A stretch of 44,265 bases of DNA from Clostridia bacterium (GTDB taxonomy: Bacteria > Bacillota > Clostridia > Oscillospirales > Acutalibacteraceae), in NCBI GenBank assembly GCA_017524165.1, contig JAFWUH010000032.1, positions 1 to 44,265 of the forward strand, in the 5' to 3' direction. Positions 1-12,100 of this stretch are shown here, piece after piece (the stretch's first letter is position 1; each line of letters opens with the position of its first letter). The notes under the pieces were generated by a model. That model saw only the letters and a list, made by a program, of their open reading frames with translations. It made no database searches and was not told where the DNA came from. The position numbers were made by a program, and so were the translations under genes.

Positions 1-24
1 AAAGTAACAGGAGGAATATTTAAG

Positions 25-780
25 ATGGCTGAAAAGATCGTTCAGACAGCAGGAAGAAACCAGCTTGGAGAATTCGCGCCGATGTTTGCGCATCTCAATG
101 ACGATGTGCTTTTTGGTGAAGTGTGGAATGAGGAAGCGATCGACATAAAGACGAAGTGCATCATTACGGTAGTATCACTGATGGCTTCCGGGATCACGGA
201 TTCCTCCCTGACCTATCATCTGCAGAACGCCAAGGCGCACGGCGTAACAAAGGAAGAAATCGCGGCCATCATCACCCATGCCACGATGTATGTCGGCTGG
301 CCAAAAGGCTGGGCGGTCTTCCGGCTGGCCAAGGAGGTCTGGAATGAGGAAGCCCCGGCGCTGACAGAGAAGGACAGCTACCAGAACACGATTTTCTTCC
401 CCATTGGAGAGGCGAATCCTTACGGAGAGTTCTTTGTCGGGCAGAGCTATCTTGCTCCCGTCTCTACGGAGCAGGTTTCTATCTTCAATGTGACCTTTGA
501 GCCGGGATGCCGTAACAACTGGCATATCCACCACGCCAAAAGCGGCGGCGGACAGATGCTGCTCTGCGTCGGCGGCAAAGGCTATTACCAGGAATGGGGC
601 AAGGAACCTGTTGAAATGACTCCCGGCACCGTGGTCAACATCCCGGCAAATGTAAAGCACTGGCATGGCGCGGCACCGGATTCCTGGTTCTCTCATCTGG
701 CCATTGAGGTAGCAGGAGAAGAAACCCATGCAGAATGGCTGGAAGCCGTGAATGCTGAAGATTACGGCAATTTGAAATAA
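25..780 (+). CDS. Carboxymuconolactone decarboxylase / cupin two-domain protein
   Basis: The 251-residue product has an N-terminal carboxymuconolactone decarboxylase (AhpD-like) domain, about residues 20-105, with a single Cys at position 45 inside the KTKCIITVVSLMASG stretch. A cupin domain follows at about residues 140-235, with the metal-binding pattern NNWHIHH and a later HWHGA. Proteins of this fusion type in Clostridia are usually annotated as CMD/cupin proteins and sit beside flavodoxins; the substrate is not known. The AhpD CxxC pair is absent, so peroxidase-recycling activity is doubtful. The ATG at 25 is preceded by AGGAGG at about 9-14. The flavodoxin lipoprotein gene begins 12 bases after the stop, so the two are probably co-transcribed. 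Any promoter lies before the window. Confidence 0.88.
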   Translation: MAEKIVQTAGRNQLGEFAPMFAHLNDDVLFGEVWNEEAIDIKTKCIITVVSLMASGITDSSLTYHLQNAKAHGVTKEEIAAIITHATMYVGWPKGWAVFRLAKEVWNEEAPALTEKDSYQNTIFFPIGEANPYGEFFVGQSYLAPVSTEQVSIFNVTFEPGCRNNWHIHHAKSGGGQMLLCVGGKGYYQEWGKEPVEMTPGTVVNIPANVKHWHGAAPDSWFSHLAIEVAGEETHAEWLEAVNAEDYGNLK

Positions 781-792
781 CAGGGGGAACTT

Positions 793-1515
793 ATGAAAAA
801 ACTCTTTTCCATATTGCTGACAGTTTTGCTGGTTTTCTTGCTTGCGGCCTGCGCAAGCAGCAACCATACGGAAAACGATTCAGCAACAACAAAGAAGCCT
901 GAAACAACCGTTCGTAATGATCAAACTACCGATCAGCCCGGATCAGGCGCTGCGGACAGCAACCCGTCCGATTCGGCTTCGGATGATACTGCTGTCTCCC
1001 CTCCGGCTGACTCCGAAGCAGGCGATCCGAAGCAAGCCCACAGCAAGGTTCTGGTGGTTGTCTTCTCTGCGACGGGTACGACAAGAGGCGTTGCTGAAAA
1101 GATCGCAGCAATCGAAAACGCGGATCTTTACGAGATCAAAGCCGCTCAGGAATATACAAGCGACGACCTGAATTGGCACGACAGCAGCAGCCGCTCGACA
1201 CTGGAGCAGAACGACAAAAACGCTCGTCCCGAGATCGGCAGCGAAAGTATTTCCTTGGAAGGATACGAAAAGATTTATATCGGTTTCCCCATATGGTGGG
1301 GCGAGGAGCCGCGCATTCTGGACACCTTTGTGGAGCGTTATAGCTTTGATGGCATCACGATGATCCCGTTCTGCACATCCAGCAGCAGCGGTATAGGCAG
1401 AAGCAGACAAAATCTCGCCGAGCACGCCGGGAGCGGCAACTGGCTGGAGGGAAAACGCTTTGGTGGAAGTGTTTCGGAAGCTGACTTACAGACTTGGATC
1501 GATAGTCTGAAATAA
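793..1515 (+). CDS. Flavodoxin-family lipoprotein
   Basis: This 240-residue protein starts with a lipoprotein signal peptide: MKK, a hydrophobic run, then the lipobox LAAC with Cys20. A Ser/Thr/Asp/Pro-rich linker (about residues 22-75) separates the anchor from a flavodoxin domain. That domain opens with VVVFSATGTTRGVAEKIA, which has the T/S-x-T-G-x-T phosphate-binding loop for FMN, and carries a later GFPIWWGE segment typical of Flavodoxin_4 proteins. It is therefore probably an FMN electron carrier tethered outside the cytoplasmic membrane. A GGGGGAA ribosome site precedes the ATG. It lies between the CMD/cupin gene and a DUF4405 membrane protein, a grouping that suggests a membrane redox module; the partner reaction is unknown. 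Confidence 0.88.
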   Translation: MKKLFSILLTVLLVFLLAACASSNHTENDSATTKKPETTVRNDQTTDQPGSGAADSNPSDSASDDTAVSPPADSEAGDPKQAHSKVLVVVFSATGTTRGVAEKIAAIENADLYEIKAAQEYTSDDLNWHDSSSRSTLEQNDKNARPEIGSESISLEGYEKIYIGFPIWWGEEPRILDTFVERYSFDGITMIPFCTSSSSGIGRSRQNLAEHAGSGNWLEGKRFGGSVSEADLQTWIDSLK

Positions 1516-1532
1516 ACGGAGGAGGACGGTTG

Positions 1533-1766
1533 ATGAACGCCCGTAAAAATAACATGAATAAAAAAATTGCGGACGCATGCATGACCGTCCTCTTGCTCTG
1601 TCTCATGGCGTATCAGGTAACGGGAGAGGCTTTGCACGAGTGGTTTGGTATCGGAATGACAGTGCTCCTGATCGTACACCACATTCTCAACCGCAAGTGG
1701 TATGCTGCGCTTTTCAAAGGAAAGTATAACGCCTACCGGGTCATCACGGTGATCGTCAATATTTGA
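1533..1766 (+). CDS. DUF4405-type membrane protein, C-terminally shortened
   Basis: The product is about 77 residues with two hydrophobic segments, the pattern TGEALHEWFG and a HHILNRKWY stretch. These match the first half of DUF4405 membrane proteins, where the histidines may bind heme or help electron transfer. Family members that I know are clearly longer, with further membrane helices after the point where this one stops (VITVIVNI then TGA). I chose the ATG at 1533 because GGAGGAGG lies 7 bases upstream; a TTG directly before it (1530) is also open. The next gene begins 17 bases after the stop. Reading past the stop gives no more DUF4405-like sequence, so the end looks like a recombination junction rather than a simple point mutation. 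Confidence 0.7.
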   Translation: MNARKNNMNKKIADACMTVLLLCLMAYQVTGEALHEWFGIGMTVLLIVHHILNRKWYAALFKGKYNAYRVITVIVNI

Positions 1767-1783
1767 AAGTGAGGTGATCTTCC

Positions 1784-2656
1784 TTGCATGATATATGGAA
1801 TCCGTGGCATGGCTGTAAAAAGTGTAGTGAAGGTTGCCGGAACTGCTATATGTATTACCTCGACGCCCTGCGCGACAAGGACGGTGGGGAAATCTACCGT
1901 ACAAAGGCGGGATTCAAATATCCTCTTTCAAAATCCCGCGACGGAACATATAAAGTAAAAAGCGGTGAGATGCTACGGGTTTGTATGACGTCCGACTTCT
2001 TTCTTGAGGAAGCGGATGCATGGCGAGGCGAAGCGTGGGAGATTATCCGCAGCCGACCGGACGTAAAATTCTTTCTGCTGACCAAACGCCCGCAAAGAGT
2101 CGCTGACCATCTTCCCCGAGATTGGGGAGACGGTTGGGAGAATGTCATGTTCAACGTCACGTGCGAAAACCAGCGGCGAGCCAACGAACGTATTCCGATC
2201 CTGCTGGAATTACCGTTCAAGCATAAGGGGATTATGTGCGCGCCTTTTATTGGGGCGGTAAGCATAGAAAAGTACCTTGCCGCAGGACAGATCGAACAGG
2301 TCTACTGCGACGGTGAAAACTATGGCGGCGCCCGCCCTTGCCGCTACGAATGGGTGAAGGCTCTTCACGACGAGTGTGTAAAATACAATGTTACGTTCGT
2401 CTTTTGCGGTATAGGAAGTCTGTTTGTTAAGGATGGAAAGGAATATCGGCTCGACAGCAAACTGCAAAGCGAACAGGCAGCAAAATCCGGGCTGAGTTTT
2501 CTCGGAAAACCAATAGAATGGAAATTAACAGATAATCTGGGTCACCCGTTGGACGAGAATATCCTGTATAAGCCGTATTTCGGAAAGAACTGTCAGAAGT
2601 GCGGGATGAAGCTCACCTGCAACGGATGCTCGAGATGCGGAAAATGTGAGAAATAA
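1784..2656 (+). CDS. DUF5131 (phage Gp37/Gp68 family) Cys-rich protein
   Basis: This 290-residue protein begins at a TTG codon with GAGGTGAT about 5 bases upstream. It opens with HDIWNPWHGCKKCSEGCRNC, the hallmark of the phage Gp37/Gp68 family (DUF5131), whose closely spaced cysteines suggest an iron-sulfur or radical-SAM-like metal centre. The middle contains the conserved CMTSDFFLEEADAWR, FFLLTKRPQR and FNVTCENQ blocks. The C-terminus carries a second Cys cluster, CQKCGMKLTCNGCSRCGKC. Length and both ends look complete. The biochemical activity of the family is not established as far as I know; members occur in phages and in bacterial accessory DNA. Here it lies between a truncated DUF4405 gene and an IS256 remnant, which fits acquisition by recombination. 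Confidence 0.88.
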   Translation: MHDIWNPWHGCKKCSEGCRNCYMYYLDALRDKDGGEIYRTKAGFKYPLSKSRDGTYKVKSGEMLRVCMTSDFFLEEADAWRGEAWEIIRSRPDVKFFLLTKRPQRVADHLPRDWGDGWENVMFNVTCENQRRANERIPILLELPFKHKGIMCAPFIGAVSIEKYLAAGQIEQVYCDGENYGGARPCRYEWVKALHDECVKYNVTFVFCGIGSLFVKDGKEYRLDSKLQSEQAAKSGLSFLGKPIEWKLTDNLGHPLDENILYKPYFGKNCQKCGMKLTCNGCSRCGKCEK

Positions 2657-2658
2657 AA

Positions 2659-2950
2659 GAGAGTCTGAGACAATCCCAAATCTTGTGTAAACCTCCAATG
2701 TGGCGTAGAATAGAGACAATACATTGGGGGAATTTTTATATCAAAAAGAAATCGCAGTCCCGAAGAACAAGCAAGAAGAGAAAAAATCAGAGAGTTGTTG
2801 AAACTCGGCAACATCGGAAGTATGGCAGATATCCAGAATCTATTCAAGGAAACCATAGCCGAATTTATGGAAAACGGCTTGGAAGCGGAATTGGATGATG
2901 AACTGGGATACAGCAAATACGACTACAAAAACAAAACAAACACCTCTTGA
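2659..2950 (+). mobile_element. Left end of an IS256-family element, decayed
   Basis: The stretch starts near GAGACAATCCCAAATCTTGT, which resembles an IS256-family terminal inverted repeat, and continues into the transposase N-terminus. No matching inverted copy (something like ACAAGATTTGGGATTGTCTC) appears downstream before the next gene, so only the left end survives. The exact outer boundary is uncertain. Confidence 0.65.
2738..2950 (+). pseudogene. IS256-family (Mutator) transposase N-terminal fragment
   Basis: The reading frame gives SKRNRSPEEQARREKIRELL, then a LKLGNIGSMADIQNLFKE segment and ENGLEAELDDELGYSKYDY. This is the characteristic N-terminus of Mutator/IS256 transposases of Firmicutes. 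The frame ends at TGA 2948-2950, right after the region where intact proteins continue into the catalytic part. The codon at the expected start position is ATA rather than ATG. Only about 70 of the roughly 400 residues of an intact transposase remain, and no catalytic DDE residues are present, so it cannot be active. Confidence 0.85.
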
Positions 2951-3036
2951 AAAGCGATGCCAGTATGTTGCTTAAATTGAATTTTTACTACCATAAGGTG
3001 CTTTTTTGTGCTGTCTGTACAATCCTGGTGCAGTTC

Positions 3037-3073
3037 AAAGACAGCCCGTAAAAACGGACTGTCTTTCTTTTTA
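3037..3073 (+). terminator. Rho-independent terminator, + strand
   Basis: AAAGACAG-c-CCGT-AAAA-ACGG-a-CTGTCTTT forms a hairpin followed by a T-rich tract on the + strand. It lies after the IS remnant and before the end of the giant - strand gene. The T tract is on the + side only, so it would stop transcription from the DUF5131 side. Confidence 0.75.
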
Positions 3074-3166
3074 GGTGTAATTGTAAGGTTCCTATATCAA
3101 GTGCCGTTTGGCGGCAATCTCAATGAAGAATTCCCGACTGTCAAAATCGGAACAAATCCAAAAGAA

Positions 3167-6100
3167 TTATGCTGCGATTTTTCCTTTTGGGAGCGCGAGT
3201 TCGGGTTGGACCGATTTCGGATCCGAACCCGGAGCTTCGCTTGTATTTCCCAACGGTGTTCCGTTTACAAGGTGTTTCTTCAATCGAATGAGATCGCGAA
3301 TGTTGAACACTCCGTCACTGTTTGCATCAAGCGCGGTACGATAAGAACCGTCCGAAAGCAGTGCTTGTCGCATAACGACCAAATCAAGAGCATTGATCTC
3401 TCCGTCGCCGTTTACATCGCCGATTTCAGCTTCTTCGCAGAAGAGATGCAGATTCAACCGTTCGCTGTAGCCGCCCGTTTCGGTCCACGCCGCGATGCGA
3501 ACAAAGGTTTCGCCGATAATGGTGATCGGTCCTTCATAAACCAGTGCGTTTTCATCACAGGGGCAGGTATTGTTGATCGTGTAGCGAATGACTGCGCCCT
3601 CGGTCGCACAGGAGATGACCAGTTGCGTGCCGTAATTCACAACCTGGAAATCGGCAAGATTCGCGGTGGGCTTTTCGGGTTTCACGGTACCAATGGGGTT
3701 GACATAGGTGTTGAGCGTGACCGATGCGTCGCCGCAAGTGAAGGTCAGGGTATCGGAGCCGGAGCTTGCCACCAATGTGTGGAATACCGCTCTTCCGTTT
3801 GCATCGGTAAGCACCGATGCAGGCATCTGAAGCGTTCCGGTGCCGTTGCTCTTCACGGTCACGACAGCGTTTGCCATTGGATTGCCCTCGGTATCCTGCA
3901 GATAAACCACGATATCCGCTTCCTCGCCCACACTGCCCGCAAAGCGGTTGGGGTAAGAGTGGCTGAGCGTGGCGGCGATCTGTCCGACCGTGAGCAGACT
4001 GCTCTCATAGTTTTCCGCCAGACCGTTTCCGGCGTAGTTAAAGAAATTCTTGCTGATGAAGACCTTTAATTGATCGCCGCTGAACTTCTGCCCGTCATGG
4101 CGGGAGAGATACAGGATCCTGCCGTAGTATTTCAGGTTATTGGTCGGTGAGACTTCGCTGTCAATAAAGGTATAATCCAACGGAACCAAAACGCCGTTAT
4201 CGGTGACCCACACAATTTCATCGCCGAAGTAGGTCAGCACGTCGATATCCATGTACTGGCTGAATTCGACGCGGATATAATCCGCACCCGCCTGTACGCT
4301 CTCCACGGTGGGAAGCGCAGTGGAAACGAGCGGGATATAAACCTCCATCTGCGGGGGAGGCACCGGCAGCCAGCCGTTCACGGCGGCAGGGTCGTTCGCG
4401 CTGTCCGAGACGATATATCCGTCCTTTTCGGCAACGATCCGCCAGTTGCCGACAGGCACCAGCCACTGGTACTCGCCGTATTCATTGGTGATGAGTGGGT
4501 TGATCTGATCGGCTTCAGCCGCGTTCCAAAGAGCGGGGTTGCCTTCGGAATCCTCATAATAGCAGGTCACGGTGACGCCCTCAATGCGGTTGGATGCAAC
4601 CGCCTCATACACAAAGCCGGCGGGATCGATATAATGCGTTTTCTTGATCGTATGCGGCTTTGCCTTTTCTTCCTCGTGTTCCTTTTCTCCGATACAGGTG
4701 CCCGCTACTCTCGATTCTATTTGACCGGCGGTCACCTCATATTTTCCTGCCACGCCCACGGTGAAGATCTCCGCAACATTGCCAAGCGACCAGTTGCAGA
4801 TTCCGACGGCGAGACCGATCTCGGGATTAACGGCGCCGATAATATCAGCCGCCAGCGAGATCACGAAAGAAACGACCTCTTTATCATACGCGGCGTTATA
4901 ATACCCGCGCAGGGTGTTGAGGGTGTAGGCGTAATCAAAACACGCCAGCACACATTGCTTATACCGTTCGTAAAATTCGCCGGGTCTCGGTCCCTTCGGA
5001 GTGACTTCCAGTCTTTTGACAGCCCACTCGAACTGATTATAGAGGTTGCCCTTGATCTTGCCGAGATAGGTATCATAAGCGTCGACGATCGTGGTAATGC
5101 CGCTCACTACATCAAGGAGCACCATAAACGCACCGAGGCCGGAAGCGACGCCTTTGGCAAAGTCCGCAACTTTGGATTTCCGGATTGTCGCGCAGAGTTC
5201 GACCGCTTTGCCGAGCGTCTTTTTCTGGCTGACCGCGTTGGTATAGAAGCCCTTCAGCTTTTCACGGAACGCGTAGATCTTCTTCATGATGTCATCCAGC
5301 GAATTGCTCGCTTTTTGCAGCGTTTCGATGTAAAGCAGCTGCGCGTCGCCCAAAAGTCCGGTTTTTGCCTGCACCGCAAAGCCGGCGGATTTTTTGTAGT
5401 CTTCAGGCAGAATGTTAAAGACATTCTCAAAGTTCTTAAACTTTGCCGCGTCGAGCTTTTTCTGGAAATCCTCGACTGTTGCGGTCTGCAGATCAAGGAA
5501 CATCTTGACGGTCATCGACAACTGATAGATCTTGTTGAGATAGGCGTCCAGCGTGGTGACCGAAGCGCCGAATTTCTGATCGTAATACGCTTTTTCATTT
5601 TCCAGCGCCCAGCGCAGCCAGCCGGGGGCGTCCGCCCAACCGATGATCTCTTCGTTGAAGGTGTACCACTTGTGATAGCCGAAACCGACCTTTTTCAGCG
5701 ATTTGGGCGCTAAACCCTTGCCCTTCGACAAATTGATATTGATCACGAGCGGATCGGCTTTGTTGTACGAATTCACCTGCAATCGCATGGAAACCGGATC
5801 GTAGAACGCCCCGCCCTTTTCATTTTGCAGGACATAATAGTCGTTTTCCGCTCCGGAATAAAGCGTAAAGCCGTTTGCGATGAGCTGATCGTGTTCTAAG
5901 ATCAAGTCTTGATAGACTTCGATCTGGGTTTCGTCGTCCCCGAACAGAGCGGGATCGATAAATCCGTCTTTGAGGATCGCCTGATGAAAATCGTCGTTAT
6001 CGATGATCTGTCCGATCTGATCCATCATACTGCTGTAATAACCCGCCATAACATTCTGATAATCGCAGACATCCTGAGCGGTGGCGAGGATTTCCGAGCT

Positions 6101-9100
6101 GTTTGCTCCCGAAGGCATCACGACAGTCAGCATATCGATCAGAGTCGCGGCGTCGATGGTGGTAAACCCTCTGGCATCAAGCGACATCTGATCTTTCATC
6201 GAGCCGAACCATTCCTCCATCTGAGCGATCGACGCTGCTGTCCCTTCATCGGTCAGAATCGGCATTTCATCGGAATCCGTATCCTCATAAAGCAGTTCGA
6301 TATCGAAATACGCGGGAAGCTGATCGAGTGTGTACTGACCGCCCTCCAGGACAAGCTGACCGTCAAAAGTGCCGGTGATCCCGTTATAATGCAGGGTGAC
6401 ATAGAAGTACGGATCCTCCGAGGTTTCTCCGCAGAATACGGTGAGCTTCACGGTTCCGTTGCTGACGTTTTCGGGATTCAGAACGGTCAGCGAGAAATCA
6501 TAGACCATATCCTCTGTCAGATAACCGTTGTTATCCAGATAGCCGCCGGTCTGATCGGAGAGCAGCCAATAGTATTCGTTATAGAACGCGTAATCCATGG
6601 TGGTATCGGGTTGACTGCAGTCAAGATATACCGTGCCGGAGGTGTAGGTGTGTCCCTTGATGGCGTTATGATTGGTGCAGTTGATCTGCAGTTTAACGGC
6701 GCTCGGCACCGTTGCGGTGGTGGGGAAATAGGTGACCGTCTGCGTATCGAAGACGCGTGTATTGAGTTCATCCGCGTCTTCCTTAAACGAAACGGTCCCG
6801 AAGGTAAAGATCGCAGGATCGTCGGGGCGGGTGCTGACCGTAAAGTCATATTTGACCACTTGGAACCCGTCCGGTGAATTCTCGGCGGGAAGCGGCACGA
6901 CGAGCGTCCCGGAGCGGACCTTGGCGTCGATCTTCGCGGTGTAGCCGCAGCCGGGGGTCTCTTCGATGAGTTCGCCGTTTTTGTAGGCGCGGAAATAGTG
7001 GGTAAGCATACTGGTCGGGTGGTACACCTCGAGCCGGACCGAATCCGAGCCGGGCGCTACAACTTTGGGAAGCGAATTGACCACCCACGCCAAAAGAGCG
7101 CCGTCAAGCGTAGGCGTTCTTCTCATCTTGGAGTTTGACGAATAGGGCCCCGCCAGAAGTTGAGCGCCAAACCAGGTATCCTGCCTTGCATAAACAGCAA
7201 ACGATCCTTTCAGGGAACCGACACGGATCCTCAGTTCGTTCGGCGATGCCTCCACATTTTCGATCAGCGTATCGCCGATCGGCCAGGCATAGTGACTTCC
7301 GACATCGAGGAAAAGATCCCGCATGGAATCCGCTCCGCTGTTTATCACAACGATCTTTTCCATCTGCGCAAGCGAGCTGTCAAAGCTGAAACTGACCGTC
7401 AGCGGGACATATTCGTCGTATGAGCCCTTCTTATCGGCGGAAAGATCGATCTGGAAAGCGGGGAGGGTGATCGGTTCCAGCTGCGGTATCGCAACCTCTA
7501 TCGAGCCGCCGGAAACCAGAACGACCGTCGTATCAAAGTACGCTTCGGAAGGCAATCCGAGACCGGATATCTGGCTGTAATTTGAAATGGAGATCGACGC
7601 ATTGTCCCGGAAGGCGACCAGATGGTAGGTGCCGGGCAGAATCGAATAGGTCACCTTAGCGTTATCGATCAGACTGCCGGTCAAATCAAATAAATATGCG
7701 TAGGAGCTGTTGGAGGTGACTCTGACGGTACCGCGAGTAAGACACGCGGTCTGCAGTTCTCCGCTTCCGTCCGCCCAGGGAACGGTAAACTCGATCGGCT
7801 CCATGGTGTATGCCTGCGTGATCCTTTCAGGGGTGTGGGTCAGCCGCAGCAGATCGCCGGGCTGTGCCGCGTCGTCCGTGATCGTGAGGAATGTGCCGCT
7901 GCCAAAACGCATATACAAGGTCACATTTCTGTCCTGCGTAACATTATAAAGCGTATACTTTCCGGGGAAGTTTTCATAGATGTCGAGCAGTTCCGTATCG
8001 TCGGGCTCGTGATAGTTTACCCTGTAGTGAAGCAGCGGACCGTTCGGGATCGGATGAAGGACGCCGAGATCGCGTTCTTCACTGTCAAGCGCAGGCAATA
8101 CGCCCTCGATATCCGTCAGCGTCAAAGTGTCGAAGTTTTCCGCCGAGTAGGTCAGTGTGGCAGGGAACCACGGGGTGACGATCTCAACGGTCGGGTAAAC
8201 CACGCCGTTATACTCATATTCGCTGTTGGGTACGGAATAGTACCTGTTGCCGTCGGGGCGCTCGATCGTGAGCAGGAAGCTCGCGCCGTAGTAATCCATC
8301 GGCGGCGCGAAGCGGATGGTGACCTCCGGACGGGCGGCGAGATTGATGTTGATCTCCTTTGTCCCCGGCAGGAAGGTGTAGCTCACATGCTGCTCCGTGA
8401 TATTCTCGAGTACATATTCCGCCGTGAAGGTCACATCGCAGCGCAGGGTGTGATCCATACGGGCAAGCGCCGAGGGAAGCTCCACGGATTTCCCCGCGAA
8501 GATCCATTCGTCCGTATCCGCATCGTACCAGCGGATCTCGAGGACATCGTCGGAAGAAACGGCTTCCAAATTTGCATTCCAGATACGGATCAGACGGTAA
8601 TTGTCATACTGCACCGGGATGCCGAGGTTGGAGAATGAAATGTTGTTCCGCTGCGCGATGCCGTACACGCCGCTTGAGGTGTTGCCGTAAATACGCTTGA
8701 TATTCAGCGAGCAGTAACTCGTTCCGGGGTAGCGGAGTTCCGGCTCAAAGATCGGAAGCTTGCCGGAGTGAAAATAGAAGTATACCTCCGGCCAGTTTGC
8801 GCTGTTGGAACTGCTGTTTCCCGCGAAATCCGCTCCGAGGTGATCGACAGACACCGGAATATCCAGGGAAAGGATGCCGGTGCCGTAGAAGGCGTCACTG
8901 CCGATCCGGACGACGCCGAAGGGGATCGTGACATCGGTCAGCGACTCGCAGCGCAGAAACGCGCTGTCATCGATCACGAGGCAGTTTGCCGGAAGATGCA
9001 CGGTTTCAAGCGCTTCGCAGCGGAGGAAGCAATCAACCGGGATCACCTTGAGCGAATCGGAAAGCACAACGCTTTCAAGCGACGAACAGTATTCAAACGC

Positions 9101-12100
9101 GGCCTCGCCGATCAGGAGAACGCTGTTCGGCAGCGTCACGGATGTCAGCGCTCCGCAGTGCGAAAAAGCGCGGTTGCCGATTTCTACAAGAGAGGTCGGG
9201 AAAGTGACCGACGCAAGGTTGGAACAATGATCAAATGCGTATTCGCCGATGCCGGTGAGTCCGGCAGGCAGCACGATGCTTTCTATACCGGAGGAGGCAA
9301 AGGCGTAATCCCCTATGACCCGCACCGTTTCGGGGATCGCAAGATGTGTCAGATTTTCGGTGGCGCCAAACGCGCTCATGCCGATGACTTCCAGATGATC
9401 CGGCAGGACAAGCTCGGTCAGAGCGTGCATACCGTTGAACGCGGAGTTCCCTATGGTCATGCACTGCGAATCCGGCGCGAAGACGATGCGCTCTATGCTG
9501 TCCCGTGCCTTCGGCCAATCACGCTCATAAGTCTGATTGGCGCAGAACGCGACTTCCGCGATCTCCTCCACAGAGGCGGGAATAGAAAGCTCGGTCAGAT
9601 AGCCGCTTGAAGAAAATGACTGTTTGAAATCGCGCAGTCCCTCGGGGAGCGTTACCTGTGTGACGCGGCCGAGCGTGCAGTCGAGAACCTCGATCCCCGG
9701 CTGGACCGTCAGCGTATAGAGATTCTTCATATCGCTGTCGTCGATCTTGACAGTCTTGATGTGATACGCCTGCTTCTGATCCAGATTATAGATCATTTCT
9801 GGGTAGATGACCTCGGTGTCGTCAAAGCCGACATAAGCGCGGAGAGTTGCGTTATCCGGCGTGCCGGAATACCAGTAGTTGCCGGTTTTGTACATACGGA
9901 ATACGCCGTCGCCGCCTTTAAAGAGGGAAAGACTGTTGTAATAATCCGCATTCTCGTCGGTGATAACGCTGCCCCCGCAGCTGTACCAGTTGAAGGCGTC
10001 CGGGAATGCCGGGACGAGCCAGAAATACGCATAGAACTGGGGCGAACCGCCGGAATAGGAAATATAATTGCAGAGCGTCGGGATGGAGTGGATGGTGGAG
10101 GTTCTCCAGTTGCCGGTCACCGTTTCAAGATCAAGGCAGAAGGTGAAGGCGTTGGGGAACAGGACCGTGTTTTCGAGATGCGCTTCGGTGACCGAGGTAC
10201 CCTGGAACGCGGAGAGACCGATATAGCTCAAGTGCGTACCGGGCATGGTCACGGCGCCGGTGAGAGGCGTGTTCTCAAACGCCGAGTTGCCGATCTTTTT
10301 CAGGTTCGGGCAATCTTCAAAATTGACCGAGGTGAGAGCAGTATAACCGACACAGCAGTTTTCGCTGATGTTGCGCAGCGTGGAGGGCAGGATGACCTGC
10401 GTCAGCGTTTCGGGGCTGTCGGTCAGATCGATGTGCCAGTAAGCCCCTTCCAATGCGCCGCTCGTCATATTCAGATACACCTGATTATCCAGAACGCGGC
10501 CGCCGCCGGCGTAATGGAGTCCGCCGCCCCAGCCGGTCACGGGTTTGCCGCCCAGCGTTGAGGGCAGGGTGACGACGCTCTCGGTGCTGTAAAGCTTTTT
10601 CACCACGCACCAGCCCTCGTTCGGGGTGTCGGAACGCGAGGGCCAGAAATAATTTTCAGGGATCGAAGAATCGATGATATCGTAATCCGGAATGCAGATC
10701 CAATCGCCGAAGCGGACGGCGTTTTCATAGATCAGGCATTTTGCCACACAGGAGTCGATTCCCGGAGCCAGGGCGCCGGGATGATTGGTAAAGTCGTTGT
10801 TTTGCGGATTTTCGATCCAGACAAGGTTCGGGCAGTTGTAGATCATCATGGACGGCCACTGCTCGTTGACGATCACGGAGCAGTTCTCCGGGAAGGCGAA
10901 ATAGTACAGATTTTCGCAGCCGTCAAAGGAGCCGCGGTAGGAATCCCCGTTGATCACGCTCGGTACATCCACCATGGCGCCAAGTGTGGGCGAAACTGAC
11001 ATATTGAGAATGAATTTTTTCATTTTCGCGCCTGCGAACGCGCCGCGGTTGATCAGTACGCCGTCGGCATTGACGGTGACCTCCGCCGTGTTGACAAAAG
11101 CCTCCTTGAAGGCCTCCATGTGGATGACCTCCACACCGTTGGGGATCGTAAGAGAGGCAAGCCCGCAACACCAGAACGCTTTTTTCCCGATCGATCGCAA
11201 GGTCGAGGGAAGAACAATATCGGTCAGGGAAACAAGCCCGTAAAAAGCGTTGTCCGCGATCTCGGTGACGCCCTCGGGAATGACGATCCTCTGCGGACCG
11301 ACGACGGTGTTGTAATTGTTGAAGCAACCGATCTTGGTGACCTGAACGCCGCTGATCACCGAGGGGATGACAAGCTCGGTCTCAAATCCGAGGTAGCGGT
11401 TCACTTCGCCCTCGGGCGTGACCGTGAACATCTCATCCCGGCGGGAGGTCGGCCAGGTTTCCACACAGAATGTGTCGCTGTAGCTGGTGTGGGAGTTATT
11501 GTTCGGGCTGACGCAATAGACCAAGAGGCGGTAATATTTGGTCCCGACCGCATCGGAGGGGCATTCCAGCTCGATCGCGATCCGGCGGGAGCTTGCAACA
11601 GTAGCGCCGTACAGGTGCTCGCCGTTCTGCGCCATATACAGGCAGGGGTCGTAGACGACCTGGCGGTTGCCGATCGGCGTGTTGACATTGTCCGCGCTGT
11701 CGCCGACAAGCCATTGATACTCCAAACGATCACATTCGCCGTAAATGCTCACATAGCCGGAAAGGCAGCCGACCGAACCGACGGTTTGATAATACCTTGA
11801 GTAATCGGTAAACCCGCTCGGACGCCACAGCCCTTCATAATTGCCGCCGAAATAGGAATTGTTGCCGCCAATGTAATATTCGTTCCCGCCTCCGCCGTAG
11901 TAATTTTTTCCGGCGTAGGCGCGTACATCCGCGACCGGCGCGTCGGTCAATCCGAAATGCGCCGTATTGGTCTGCCACACGACCGCAGTACCGGACGGCG
12001 TGATATAAGAACACTTCATGTAAAGATAGCGGTCAAAGCATTCGCTGCCGAAATTGACCCGGTAGGTATAGGTATTTGCGCCTACGATCGGCACGCCGTA

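Noticed and set aside
2951..3036. Possible right end of the IS256 element
   Set aside because: No inverted match to the left terminal sequence is present, so only a left-end remnant is claimed.
4634..8638. Several long + strand open frames across the giant protein gene
   Set aside because: They lie opposite a continuous 3892-codon gene with recognisable domains, have no ribosome sites and show no family similarity; they come from codon bias on the coding strand.
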